The notes under the pieces are model-generated. The model did not search any database. It had not been told where the DNA came from and saw only the letters and a list, made by a program, of their open reading frames with translations. 25,542 nucleotides of DNA from CAYZAW01 sp964476505. Its GTDB lineage: Bacteria > Bacillota > Clostridia > Christensenellales > CAG-138. A program made the translations under genes and the position numbers. The DNA lies in assembly GCA_964476505.1 (NCBI GenBank), contig CAYZAW010000033.1, forward strand, positions 1 to 25,542, in the 5' to 3' direction. Shown one piece after another: positions 1 through 6,828 of the stretch; the first letter of the stretch is position 1, and each line of letters begins with the position of its first letter.

Positions 1-39
1 GGAACCGTATCAAGGGTTCGAATCCCTTTCTCTCCGCCA
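1..39 (+). tRNA. 3' end of a tRNA gene, probably tRNA-Ser (partial)
   Basis: The first 39 bases match the 3' part of a tRNA. The T arm is at 12-28, with stem AAGGG/CCCTT around the loop TTCGAAT. The acceptor 3' strand TCTCTCC is at 29-35, the discriminator base is G36, and an encoded CCA is at 37-39. The upstream bases fit the end of a long variable arm, and an acceptor complementary to GGAGAGA is usual for tRNA-Ser in Bacillota. The anticodon lies outside the window, so the amino acid is inferred. A terminator follows within a few bases. Confidence 0.85.
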
Positions 40-43
40 ACAG

Positions 44-71
44 AAAAATACCCTCTTAAGGGTATTTTTTT
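44..71 (+). terminator. Rho-independent terminator of the tRNA gene
   Basis: There is a perfect 11-bp stem, AAAAATACCCT (44-54) against AGGGTATTTTT (59-69), with a CTTA loop and an uninterrupted T run to 71. It starts five bases after the tRNA CCA end and is the natural stop for that transcript. Confidence 0.85.
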
Positions 72-109
72 GTTGGCTTTTAATCAAAGGGATTCGAAGC
101 CGCGTTAAG

Positions 110-133
110 AAAAAGCCACAGTGTGGCTTTTTT
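110..133. terminator. Second hairpin terminator, bidirectional in form
   Basis: The stem GCCAC (115-119) pairs with GTGGC (123-127) around an AGT loop. It is flanked by a five-A run (110-114) and a six-T run (128-133), so it could stop transcription from either side. It lies between the tRNA end and its downstream repeat copy. Confidence 0.6.
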
Positions 134-222
134 AGCGGCCGGGGAGCGACAGGAGCGCAGCAGCGCCGCATGAAATGCAAGCTGCCAGAGGATGGAGCGG
201 AGAATCCCTTTCTCTCCGCCAA

Positions 223-481
223 ACGTACCATATCCGAACATCTTCTGCATTGGAGAATGCTTCGGAGAGGTCGAAAGATTAGCCGCCGGGTGAATGCCCC
301 GCGGCTTTATTCTTCTTATTCAACCTGTTACCTTCAAGCCAGAGTCCTACCTACAATCATCAGTTCTATTAGGCGGTTAACCAAAGCACTTATGATAAAC
401 ATAATCTGGATAGCGCACTTCTATTGAAACAAACTTTAATCACCCACATATTTCAGTTAAACTTTGCTACTTAAAATACGC
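223..481. other. Gene-free AT-richer stretch with one terminator-like hairpin
   Basis: I see no convincing gene in this stretch. At 281-306 a hairpin forms from AGCCGCCGGG and CCCGCGGCT (one bulged C) around TGAATGC, followed by a weak T-rich tail, TTATTCTT. From about 310 onward the sequence is visibly richer in A+T than the rest of the window. Short reading frames here have neither ribosome-binding sites nor recognisable protein character. Confidence 0.5.
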
Positions 482-1093
482 TCAATCAAATGATTCAAGT
501 TTTTCTTCCCGCTCACAGCCTAGCTTAAGAATACTAGCAAGCAGCCAAACTGCAGCACCCCGCCACACCTGTAAAATACTAGTTGTGTCAACTCCTGTTT
601 GCAGAGTGACCGAGGAAAGCATTGTAATAAGCCTTGGAATTACAAAACCATTTAAAAGAGGAATAATCAATGAGCTAAGAACGAAAACTGTTCCCGTTGC
701 ACATAGTAACGACACGTTGCGTTTTGAAAATAGTTCTCCAGTTAATAAGCGAATTAGGAACAATCCAAATAGTACAGTCCCACTCATAACGGGAAGAATA
801 CGAACAAAGCCTATCAACAAAACGGCAATATAAGCAACGGTAGGAACACCTGCCGTCTCTGGCACAGTAAGGAAAATCTGATCATGCGGCGTTAGCCATC
901 CTTTCGTAAAGGTTTCGCCATTTAGCAATACCTTTTCCATAGCCGAACCACCTACTGCAAGGTTTATTTCCACCGCCCCTTTCAGTAATAAAACGCATTG
1001 TCCAATACTTGAAATCAAACAATAGCCGCACAAAGCAAGAAGAAACACGGCAATTTTATTTACTGTAATGCCGCATAGATGTTTTTGTTTCAT
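482..1093 (-). CDS. DUF2975-like four-helix membrane protein
   Basis: This is a 203-residue integral membrane protein with four hydrophobic spans, at about residues 13-38, 85-117, 127-158 and 175-193. The phrase LFSKRNVSLL before the third helix and the final helix ending in a short acidic/basic tail match the general layout of DUF2975 proteins, which have no settled biochemical role. Many DUF2975 genes sit next to a small Xre/YozG-type regulator, and none is present here. The start has a clear AGGAG five bases upstream. The gene is more AT-rich than its neighbours and lies just past a tRNA end, which suggests acquired DNA. The family call rests on remembered pattern only. Confidence 0.6.
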   Translation of the reverse strand: MKQKHLCGITVNKIAVFLLALCGYCLISSIGQCVLLLKGAVEINLAVGGSAMEKVLLNGETFTKGWLTPHDQIFLTVPETAGVPTVAYIAVLLIGFVRILPVMSGTVLFGLFLIRLLTGELFSKRNVSLLCATGTVFVLSSLIIPLLNGFVIPRLITMLSSVTLQTGVDTTSILQVWRGAAVWLLASILKLGCEREEKLESFD

Positions 1094-1144
1094 TAAAGCT
1101 CCTTTCTATAACAATACGGTTAGCACTGTCGCGCCCACTATCCC

Positions 1145-2530
1145 CTATTCCACCGTGATTTTGGTTGTTGCCTGCATTTTGTATTCCTTGCCCGCATAAT
1201 CTTCATCCAGCGTATAGGAATACCCCGTTGTGATCTCATACTCGCCGGGCTCCAACAGCAGCTTCGGTTCGCTGAAATACGCCTTCCAGAATGCGGCGTT
1301 GGGGTCTTGCTCGCTGTATGCCCCGCTTTTGTTGAAGGGGAAGCGAACAGGCTCCGCCTTTAGTATTTGGGTTGCCAATACATCCAGCATCATCATCCCT
1401 TGACCCTTTGAAAACTTCCCGCCGGATATGGAGAAATAGGGCTTCGGCTCTCCGTATACGGTAACGCCCTTTTTCTTGCCCGTATAGCTCAATTCCGCAT
1501 AGCACTCGATGGGTTCCCCCGCCTTCACAGTGGTTTTCGACAGCACCAAGCTCAACTTCACATTCCCCGCCGTATCGCTTGCCACCACGCCGCGAAGCCG
1601 GTCTTCCACATCCTTTGACACCGCCACGCGCTTGAACGCGCTGTTCTTTTGTAACAGCTTAATAAAGTCATTCAGCGTGTACTGCTTTTTCAAGCCGAAC
1701 TGCGTAGCGGGCAGCACCATACCGCGAGAATCCACCTCTAAGCCCGGGCAATACATGCCGTCCCCGGAGGATGTGTAGACGCCGCAATCCTCCTCCTCCA
1801 AATTGTTCCCCACGGTGCTCTGCTTCAAAAAGAGGATATACGCCTTCCCCACGCAAAGCCCGCCGGGAACGCTATACAAGTAATAAGCAGGGGCTTCCGC
1901 GTTTTTGATGTTTTGCATGGTCGTTAGCTTGTAACGGGCCCTGCTGTTGTCGTAATAATCCGTTTCGGACTCCACGCGGCAATACAAAACGCGATGGCTG
2001 TTTTTTAGCACCTTCTTTAGGCTGCCGGGCGAGGTGGATGTTCCATGGAACGTAACGGTACCGTCCGCGTTAAAGATAGCGCCGCGATCCGCAAAATACC
2101 CGCCGCGCGGCTTAAAACCCATACCCGTTATGGTTTTGTTGTACTTAGCGTTACTGCCGCAGTACAGAAGCAGGCTGTTGTTTTGCGTGTTGGTGTAATA
2201 GGTATAGGGCAGCGTTGAATCCGCATATACGAACTGCCCTTTGTAAATAAGTCCGCAGCGGTCTATCATGTTGAAGCAGACGGCTGCATCGGCGGCGTTC
2301 TGGAACTGATGCACTGTGATGCACTCATCCGTTTTTTCGTTAAGGGTATACTGGGTTTTTGCAGTTATGGGTGCGCCAGCAAAGGCGAACTGGCCGCCGC
2401 CGGTCTCCACGCTGACGATCTTCGGGAACGCCGCCAGTATGGGGTCATCGGTCGCCGCTTCGACGGCAAGCACAGGGATGGCGGCAGTGAACAGCAATAC
2501 CGCAAGCAGGATGAACAACGCTCTTTTCAT
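1145..2530 (-). CDS. Secreted protein of unknown function with a C-terminal Ig-like region
   Basis: This is a 461-residue protein that I do not recognise. It begins with a typical Sec signal peptide (KR, then a hydrophobic stretch to about residue 23, with cleavage likely after a VEA-type site near 25). There is no lipobox. The middle is rich in Tyr, Thr and Gly with scattered Cys. From about residue 330 to the end the pattern (KLSLVLSKTTVKAGEPIECY, then alternating strands to the terminal TTKITVE) looks like a beta-sandwich domain. No enzymatic motif was seen. The start is supported by GGAGG nine bases upstream, and the gene has its own promoter at 2567-2595. Export and a cell-surface or extracellular role are inferred. 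Confidence 0.75.
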   Translation of the reverse strand: MKRALFILLAVLLFTAAIPVLAVEAATDDPILAAFPKIVSVETGGGQFAFAGAPITAKTQYTLNEKTDECITVHQFQNAADAAVCFNMIDRCGLIYKGQFVYADSTLPYTYYTNTQNNSLLLYCGSNAKYNKTITGMGFKPRGGYFADRGAIFNADGTVTFHGTSTSPGSLKKVLKNSHRVLYCRVESETDYYDNSRARYKLTTMQNIKNAEAPAYYLYSVPGGLCVGKAYILFLKQSTVGNNLEEEDCGVYTSSGDGMYCPGLEVDSRGMVLPATQFGLKKQYTLNDFIKLLQKNSAFKRVAVSKDVEDRLRGVVASDTAGNVKLSLVLSKTTVKAGEPIECYAELSYTGKKKGVTVYGEPKPYFSISGGKFSKGQGMMMLDVLATQILKAEPVRFPFNKSGAYSEQDPNAAFWKAYFSEPKLLLEPGEYEITTGYSYTLDEDYAGKEYKMQATTKITVE

Positions 2531-2566
2531 GGTAGCAGCCTCCGATTAGATATACTTGTATATAAT

Positions 2567-2595
2567 ACTGTATTGGAATGCGCCCTGCGCGTCAA
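2567..2595 (-). promoter_or_regulatory. Probable sigma-A promoter of the secreted-protein gene
   Basis: On the minus strand TTGACG (2595-2590) is followed after 17 bases by TACAGT (2572-2567), 36 bases before the start codon at 2530. The -35 box touches the T tail of the preceding terminator, so the upstream operon and this gene are separately transcribed. A nearby TATTAT (2567-2562) is an alternative -10 with poor spacing. Confidence 0.45.
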
Positions 2596-2667
2596 CAAAA
2601 GCAGGGCAATGTTCATGCTTTGTTTACGCACTTGCGATGCGTTCTCGCTTCATGCACATTGCCCTGC
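2596..2667 (-). terminator. Long branched terminator hairpin ending the acetyltransferase operon
   Basis: A perfect 12-bp inverted repeat pairs GCAGGGCAATGT (2601-2612) with ACATTGCCCTGC (2656-2667). After one mismatch it continues with CATG/CATG (2614-2617 with 2651-2654). Inside is a further ACGCA/TGCGT hairpin (2626-2630 with 2638-2642). Read on the minus strand the big stem is followed by TTTTG, so it fits a Rho-independent terminator for the genes ending at 2739. The apical part is unusually long. Confidence 0.6.
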
Positions 2668-2738
2668 TGATGATATATGCGATCGTTCTGCCTTTATACG
2701 ATGTTCTTAGCGTTACCTCAAGGGACTTTTCACACGCG

Positions 2739-3233
2739 TTATGCGAGCGTCATTTCCATTTTGATTTCGTACAGTGTTTCTCCGTCCAAGCTCCAGTCCC
2801 TGTTCGCCACCTCTTCCACAGGGGAAAAGCCTAGCTTTTTATACTGTCGGATGGCATCCGTCAGCGGGCTTGCTGTCCAGAGGATCAGCTTTTGATACCC
2901 GGCTTCAACAGCCTTTTGCATCAGCGCACGAAGCAATGCCGCGCCAACGCCGTACCCGCGATACGCCTTTTCCACCAAATACAGCCGCAGCTGACCCGTT
3001 TTGGGCTCCTCCGTTTTGCAAAGCATGATGCTGCCAATAAGCGTTCCTGCCGCCTCGGCTACCCACAGCGCCTCATTTTCGGTTTTCTCCCGGTTTGCAA
3101 ACTCCAAGGCCACTCGCATGGCGTAGCTGATAAACGACTCGCCCCAGCGGTATTCCTGGGCATAAACCCTTCTATGCGCTTCTGCCACATACCGCTCTTC
3201 GCCCAGTCGGTATGGCCTGATGCTGTATTCCAT
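2739..3233 (-). CDS. GNAT family N-acetyltransferase
   Basis: This is a 164-residue single-domain acetyltransferase that should transfer acetyl from acetyl-CoA to an amine. The acetyl-CoA-binding motif A is clear at residues 92-97 (RGYGVG) after a beta strand LRLYLVE. It is followed by an alpha helix, LILWTAS and the C-terminal YKKLGF signature. The pattern resembles the acetyltransferase half of MarR-GNAT proteins, but there is no MarR domain. The substrate is unknown. The start has GGGGAG seven bases upstream. It is the last gene of a minus-strand run and is followed by a terminator. Confidence 0.85.
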   Translation of the reverse strand: MEYSIRPYRLGEERYVAEAHRRVYAQEYRWGESFISYAMRVALEFANREKTENEALWVAEAAGTLIGSIMLCKTEEPKTGQLRLYLVEKAYRGYGVGAALLRALMQKAVEAGYQKLILWTASPLTDAIRQYKKLGFSPVEEVANRDWSLDGETLYEIKMEMTLA

Positions 3234-3287
3234 ATGATGCTCCCCCGTAGATACTGATAAACAAAGCCTTTTCGCCCGTACGCGGCG

Positions 3288-3728
3288 CTATCGTTCCCGT
3301 TTTAGATACACCATATCCACAAGCTGGATACCGTCCTCAAACATCAGATGGTCATAATTGTCCGTAAAGAAGTTTTTTGCCCGGTGGGACTCCGTAAAAC
3401 CGCACTGGTGGTAAAAGCCAAGCGTGGAGGGTACGTCCCCTGTGCCAACAAACATCGTGCGGCAATCCGCATAATACGAAAACACATAATCGATCAGCCG
3501 TTTGCCGTAACCCTTACGCTGGCAGTCCGGCAAAACCGCAATGTTTTTTAACTCATATACGCCCTCGGACTCTTTTGTGACCACGCATTCCGCCTTTACG
3601 CCATCGTCCTCCAGCACAAACATGTCGCCCCGGGCAAGGTATTTGTCTACCATGCTTTCCTGCTCGTCGGCAAGAAGCAGCAGGTCTAAATATGCCTTTT
3701 TGTTACCTGTTACTTTTGTTATTTCCAC
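3288..3728 (-). CDS. GNAT family N-acetyltransferase, YvbK-like
   Basis: This is a 146-residue acetyltransferase with motif A at about residues 70-76 (QRKGYGK), a GTGDV strand, FYHQCGF and a C-terminal MFEDGIQLVDMVYL. That last pattern is seen in the YvbK-like group, whose substrate is unknown. The start is set at GTG 3728 because GGAGG lies eight bases upstream (3741-3737) and the domain begins there. The longer reading from ATG 3773 adds 15 residues without domain character and lacks a ribosome-binding site. It follows the DUF6054 gene closely and is probably co-transcribed with it. Confidence 0.82.
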   Translation of the reverse strand: MEITKVTGNKKAYLDLLLLADEQESMVDKYLARGDMFVLEDDGVKAECVVTKESEGVYELKNIAVLPDCQRKGYGKRLIDYVFSYYADCRTMFVGTGDVPSTLGFYHQCGFTESHRAKNFFTDNYDHLMFEDGIQLVDMVYLKRER

Positions 3729-3789
3729 AAGCTTGTCCTCCGTTTTTACTGATGCCGTAACGGTTCCGCCCATAAAGCCGGAAAGCGGT

Positions 3790-4116
3790 TTATAGCAGCT
3801 CCCGCAGCTTATCTAAAAACGCTTCCTCGCCCCATGTATTGATCTTTAAAAACATGGCTTGGCTGCCGCCCGCAGTGATGGCGGAGAGGCGGATAGGCTC
3901 CGCGCCCTCCTGAAACAGTGTTACGCTTAAGCTTACGCGATTACTTCCCATATAGCTGTACCGCTCAAACACACGCACGCTGCAACGGGCGTTCCCGTCG
4001 CCAAAGTCGCTTGCGTCCTCCAGCGATGCGGAAATGCTGCCGTTGATGATTCCCTTTTCGATACGCTGTAAAACCTCGTTAAAGTCTCCGGTTATGGAAC
4101 ACTCTAGTTTCGCCAT
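3790..4116 (-). CDS. DUF6054 family protein
   Basis: This is a 108-residue soluble protein matching, from memory, the DUF6054 pattern. It starts MAKLECSITGDF, has the conserved centre GSISASLEDASDFGDGN, then VRVFERYSYMGSNRVSLSVT, AITAGGSQAMFLKINTWGEE and a final amphipathic helix. No function is established. I chose ATG 4116 because family members begin MAK-x-E and a GGAGG precedes it (11 bases, slightly long). A GTG at 4149 would add 11 residues. It sits between the flavodoxin-membrane gene and the GNAT gene on the same strand. Confidence 0.8.
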   Translation of the reverse strand: MAKLECSITGDFNEVLQRIEKGIINGSISASLEDASDFGDGNARCSVRVFERYSYMGSNRVSLSVTLFQEGAEPIRLSAITAGGSQAMFLKINTWGEEAFLDKLRELL

Positions 4117-4249
4117 CGCGCTCGTTTCCTCCTGCCGTTTGATCGTCACTTTTCATAATGCCCTGTAGTTGGAGGTACATTACTTCCGTTCTAAAAGATT
4201 CCGCATAACTACTGTTTTCTGTATCCTATGCTTTGCCCTTTGGTTTTAT

Positions 4250-5059
4250 CTACCCCTCCGCCTGCTGTTCTCCGCATGGTACAACAGCGGAATTGGAAAA
4301 CGTCACATGAGATACCGCCTCCGAAAGGGGAACCCGGTGGAACAGGTTGCGGAATATCCCGCCCTTAACGATTGTGCCCAGCAGCATAAAGATGTCCGCA
4401 AAGATCAAAAACAGGAAGGACGGTATAAGCACACGGGTATACCGGTTTTTCACGGTTTTGCCGTGCCGGATGGAATAGGAAAGCATCGCCTCAAACACAA
4501 GCAGCCCCATACTGAGGAAAAGCGTTGTAAGCGGCCCTTCTGCAAACGACCATAGTTCGGCTGCCGTAACAGCGCCGGATTGCAAAACGGTCTGCACCAA
4601 GCCAATGGTATTGAGCAGCAAAGACAGCGGGAACAACAACAGCATTACATACAGCATCACGCCGCCGCCTACTCCCAGCCCGCCGCCCCAGCTTACGCCG
4701 GCACGCTCGCACCACGCTGCGTACATGGAAAGCGCCAGCGCGTTTTGCTTTCCCTCAATAAAGCCGCAGTTGGAGATCACATACAGCTTGAAACTACAGT
4801 TGTTCTCCCGGCATACGCGCTCCGCCTCCTGCAAAAAGCACACCAGATGGGTCGGGATGGCATCGATATACAGGGGTGCTGCGATCACCACCGCGTCTGC
4901 CTCCGCGAGCGCCGTCAGTGCCGCGGGATAGTCCGCTTTATTGTGCACCCGAAGCGTGGTAACAGTGTTGCCCGCCAGCATGGGTTTTAGCAGTGTGGAA
5001 AAGCAGTTGGATGCACCGCCGCGTTTTTTGGGGCTGCCGTTTACTATCAATATCTTCAT
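4250..5059 (-). CDS. Flavodoxin-fold (NADPH-dependent FMN reductase-like) protein fused to a membrane domain
   Basis: This is a 269-residue two-part protein. Residues 1-135 look like a flavodoxin-type FMN-binding domain, with strand MKILIVNGSP, phosphate-loop region NGSPKKRGGASN (7-18), APLYIDAIPTHL (61-72) and the glycine-rich WGGGLGVGGG (124-133). Residues 136-231 hold three hydrophobic segments (about 136-160, 177-197, 210-231), so the C-terminal half should sit in the membrane. The start at ATG 5059 has GGAG eight bases upstream and overlaps the stop of the preceding gene (ATGA), implying translational coupling. The likely role is a membrane-tethered flavin oxidoreductase acting with its upstream partner. 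The electron donor and acceptor are unknown. Confidence 0.78.
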   Translation of the reverse strand: MKILIVNGSPKKRGGASNCFSTLLKPMLAGNTVTTLRVHNKADYPAALTALAEADAVVIAAPLYIDAIPTHLVCFLQEAERVCRENNCSFKLYVISNCGFIEGKQNALALSMYAAWCERAGVSWGGGLGVGGGVMLYVMLLLFPLSLLLNTIGLVQTVLQSGAVTAAELWSFAEGPLTTLFLSMGLLVFEAMLSYSIRHGKTVKNRYTRVLIPSFLFLIFADIFMLLGTIVKGGIFRNLFHRVPLSEAVSHVTFSNSAVVPCGEQQAEG

Positions 5060-5565
5060 ATCCACTTCTCCTTTAGCTCCCGCAGGTCTCCCACAAATAC
5101 GCATTTTGTATCGGTGCTGCCCATGTTGCAGCCGTTGGCTTTTACCAGCTTTGCTGCAATGCCCCGCTCCGTTTCGTTAACATCGCCGTAAAAATACACG
5201 GTCAGAGCCGGTTTCCCCCGGTAACGCAGGCTGTGATGGATTCGCCCGCCTCGGTATGTAAAAAACGGCAGGCTGCTGGAAATGCCCCGGTCAAAGCAAC
5301 GCTTTACGACCGGGCTGTACCCACCGTAACAGTTGCCGGAGATCACGGTGACCTGCGCACATTGGGCAATGGTCGCTCCTAAATATTGAAACTGATCCTG
5401 ATACACGCATTTGCCCGGCGTTTTTAGCCAACAGCCAAAGCAGCCCTTGCAGGCTGCCGCCTTTGCGTTTGCGGGTATAACGTAATACCCGCTTGTATCA
5501 ACGCCCAGCCGCTCCAGCTCGCCCTCCGCAAGATCGTGAATCAACAGCTTACAGGTTTCTTCCAT
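5056..5565 (-). CDS. Flavodoxin family protein with a CxxCxxCW cysteine cluster
   Basis: This 169-residue protein opens with CKLLIHDLAEGEL rather than the usual NGSP loop. It then carries CKGCFGCWLKTPGKC (residues 39-53), a signature of clostridial flavodoxin-like oxidoreductases, and NCYGGYSPVVKRCFDRG (78-94), which forms the flavin-side region. The phosphate-binding loop is poorly conserved, so FMN binding is less certain than in its neighbour. The start at ATG 5565 fits family members beginning just before LLIHDL and has AAAGGG upstream. ATG 5595 is an alternative adding ten residues. It overlaps the next gene by ATGA, indicating the two products work as a pair. Confidence 0.78.
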   Translation of the reverse strand: MEETCKLLIHDLAEGELERLGVDTSGYYVIPANAKAAACKGCFGCWLKTPGKCVYQDQFQYLGATIAQCAQVTVISGNCYGGYSPVVKRCFDRGISSSLPFFTYRGGRIHHSLRYRGKPALTVYFYGDVNETERGIAAKLVKANGCNMGSTDTKCVFVGDLRELKEKWI

Positions 5566-5602
5566 GGCTACCCTTTCCGGCAGGATCACTGCCATAAATG
5601 CC

Positions 5603-5845
5603 TTACAGGTTTGTATTACCGCCGCCGTTAACAGCGTCCTTTACCTTATCAGCAGCGCTGTGATATACCTCGGAAGCAGCTTTTGTGACCTCGATGACCA
5701 CATCCTGCACGTCCACCTTGCCGTCTCCGTTTTGATCCTGCACGCCGTTGGGATTGTTCTCTTTATATTTTTCCGCCACCTTTACCGCCGCCACCGCAGC
5801 GCCCGCGGTCACGCCCACGCGAAACAACCGTTTTAAAAAGCCCAT
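5603..5845 (-). CDS. Small protein with one EF-hand/dockerin-like calcium loop
   Basis: This is an 80-residue protein. An N-terminal hydrophobic, Ala-rich segment (residues 7-22) is followed by a lysine-rich helix. DQNGDGKVDVQD (about 37-48) has Asp/Asn spacing typical of an EF-hand or dockerin calcium-binding loop, and an amphipathic helix and a Gly/Asn tail follow. Only one loop is present, whereas a true dockerin has two. It has an excellent AAGGAG seven bases before ATG 5845 and a strong promoter, and is the first gene of the flavodoxin operon (eight to 40 bases before the next start). No function is assigned. A membrane-associated calcium-binding accessory protein is possible. Confidence 0.75.
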   Translation of the reverse strand: MGFLKRLFRVGVTAGAAVAAVKVAEKYKENNPNGVQDQNGDGKVDVQDVVIEVTKAASEVYHSAADKVKDAVNGGGNTNL

Positions 5846-5881
5846 GTGATGCTCCTTCCAAATCGTATAAAGTTACGCTTC

Positions 5882-5910
5882 ATTATACAAAGACTGTACC
5901 TTGTTTTCAA
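5882..5910 (-). promoter_or_regulatory. Strong sigma-A promoter of the flavodoxin operon
   Basis: On the minus strand TTGAAA (5910-5905) and a perfect TATAAT (5887-5882) are separated by 17 bases. The -10 ends 36 bases before the start of the small calcium-loop gene. This is the best match to consensus in the window. Confidence 0.8.
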
Positions 5911-5924
5911 GTTGCGTGAATGCA

Positions 5925-5953
5925 TTGCATCCGGCTCCCAATCCGGCTATGAT
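5925..5953 (+). promoter_or_regulatory. Promoter of the aldolase gene, divergent from the flavodoxin operon
   Basis: TTGCAT (5925-5930) and TATGAT (5948-5953) are separated by 17 bases. ATCCGGCT occurs twice, at 5929-5936 and 5941-5948 (12-bp phasing), inside this promoter and may be a regulator contact site. The back-to-back promoters leave only 14 bases between their -35 boxes. Confidence 0.6.
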
Positions 5954-6017
5954 GTACCCATCGGGCGGCGTAAACGCGCCGTGCCCGATCAGTATGATAA
6001 ACAGCGAGGAAAACCCA

Positions 6018-6788
6018 ATGGAAAACAAGATCAAAAAAACGGTTGCGTCCGGCAAAAAGGCGCTTGGCACGTTTTACGAGCTGGGCGGCAGCGCCGCCGT
6101 GGAATGCTTGGGACTGGGCGGGCTAGACTTTTTCATCATCGATACGGAGCATGGCCCCTACGATGTGGAAAGCGCCCGAAACGCCATATTGGCTGCGGGC
6201 AATCACAGCATCACGCCCTTTGTGCGGGTGAAGGATCACACACGCGCCTCCGTACTGAAAATGCTGGACGTGGGCGCTATGGGGTTGATCGTGCCCTGCA
6301 TTGAAACGGTGGACGAGGTAAAACGGCTGGTAGAATACGCCAAGTATTATCCCACAGGCCGCCGGGGCTTTGCCCCCACACGGGCCGGCGGCTGGGGCTA
6401 TCAGGATTTTGCCCAGCAGGTAGATGCGTATTTTGAAATCTCCAACCGGGAAACGCTGCTCATTCCCCAATGCGAGACCGTGGGCTGCCTACAGCATATC
6501 GAAGAGATCGCCGCCATGCCCGGTGTAGACGGCATTTTTATAGGCCCCTACGACCTTTCCGTTGCGCTGGAAAAGCCCGCCGATATGGAAAACCCGGCGC
6601 TGACAGTAGCCATTTCCCATGTGCTGTCCGTTTGCCATCAATACGGCAAGCTTGCCATGATCTACGCCGGAAGCCCCGAAGCCGCCGCAAGGTTGTTTGC
6701 GCAGGGCTTTGACTGCGTGGCCTGCGGCATGGACGCAATCATACTGATCGACGCGGTAAAGCGCATGGTTTCATCCGTACAAAAATAG
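6018..6788 (+). CDS. HpcH/HpaI family class II aldolase (2-keto-3-deoxy sugar acid type)
   Basis: This 256-residue protein belongs to the metal-dependent aldolases that cleave or form 2-keto-3-deoxy acids to pyruvate plus an aldehyde (HpaI, GarL, RhmA). Family residues line up closely: D42 and H45 in IIDTEHGPYD, R70 in PFVRVKD, the metal-binding pair E153 (IPQCE) and D179 (GIFIGPYDLS), and the glycine motif GAMGLIVPCIE (86-96). The length is standard. The start at ATG 6018 has AGGA seven bases upstream, while the reading frame is open further upstream without a ribosome-binding site. It stands alone between divergent and convergent genes, so the natural substrate cannot be told from context. 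Confidence 0.9.
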   Translation: MENKIKKTVASGKKALGTFYELGGSAAVECLGLGGLDFFIIDTEHGPYDVESARNAILAAGNHSITPFVRVKDHTRASVLKMLDVGAMGLIVPCIETVDEVKRLVEYAKYYPTGRRGFAPTRAGGWGYQDFAQQVDAYFEISNRETLLIPQCETVGCLQHIEEIAAMPGVDGIFIGPYDLSVALEKPADMENPALTVAISHVLSVCHQYGKLAMIYAGSPEAAARLFAQGFDCVACGMDAIILIDAVKRMVSSVQK

Positions 6789-6809
6789 CGGAGCGCCAAA
6801 GCGTTCCGC
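6788..6809. terminator. Short hairpin between convergent genes
   Basis: GCGGAGCGC (6788-6796) pairs with GCGTTCCGC (6801-6809), with one G-T pair, around a CAAA loop directly at the aldolase stop codon. There is no T run, so it is a weak or Rho-assisted terminator candidate. Confidence 0.4.
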
Positions 6810-6828
6810 CGGTACGGTATCGTTTGTA

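Larger units (their letters stand above)
20..222 (+). repeat. 21-bp direct repeat of the tRNA 3' end (att-like) with an inverted T-arm copy between
   Basis: Bases 20-40 (end of the T loop through the CCA plus one base) recur exactly at 202-222. A 13-base piece of the T arm (17-29) also occurs in inverse orientation at 86-98. Exact duplication of a tRNA 3' end is the usual footprint of tyrosine-recombinase integration. Only 161 bp separate the two direct copies and there is no integrase, so at most this is a scar or secondary site. A locally duplicated tRNA end is the alternative. Confidence 0.6.

Noticed and set aside
10..231. 73-residue minus-strand frame ending in WRRERDSNP
   Set aside because: This is the familiar false protein produced by translating the reverse strand of tRNA 3' ends; it has no ribosome-binding site and crosses two terminators.
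2309..2834. Two or three plus-strand frames across the secreted-protein promoter
   Set aside because: They run through the promoter, the terminator hairpin and the GNAT gene antisense, with no protein character.
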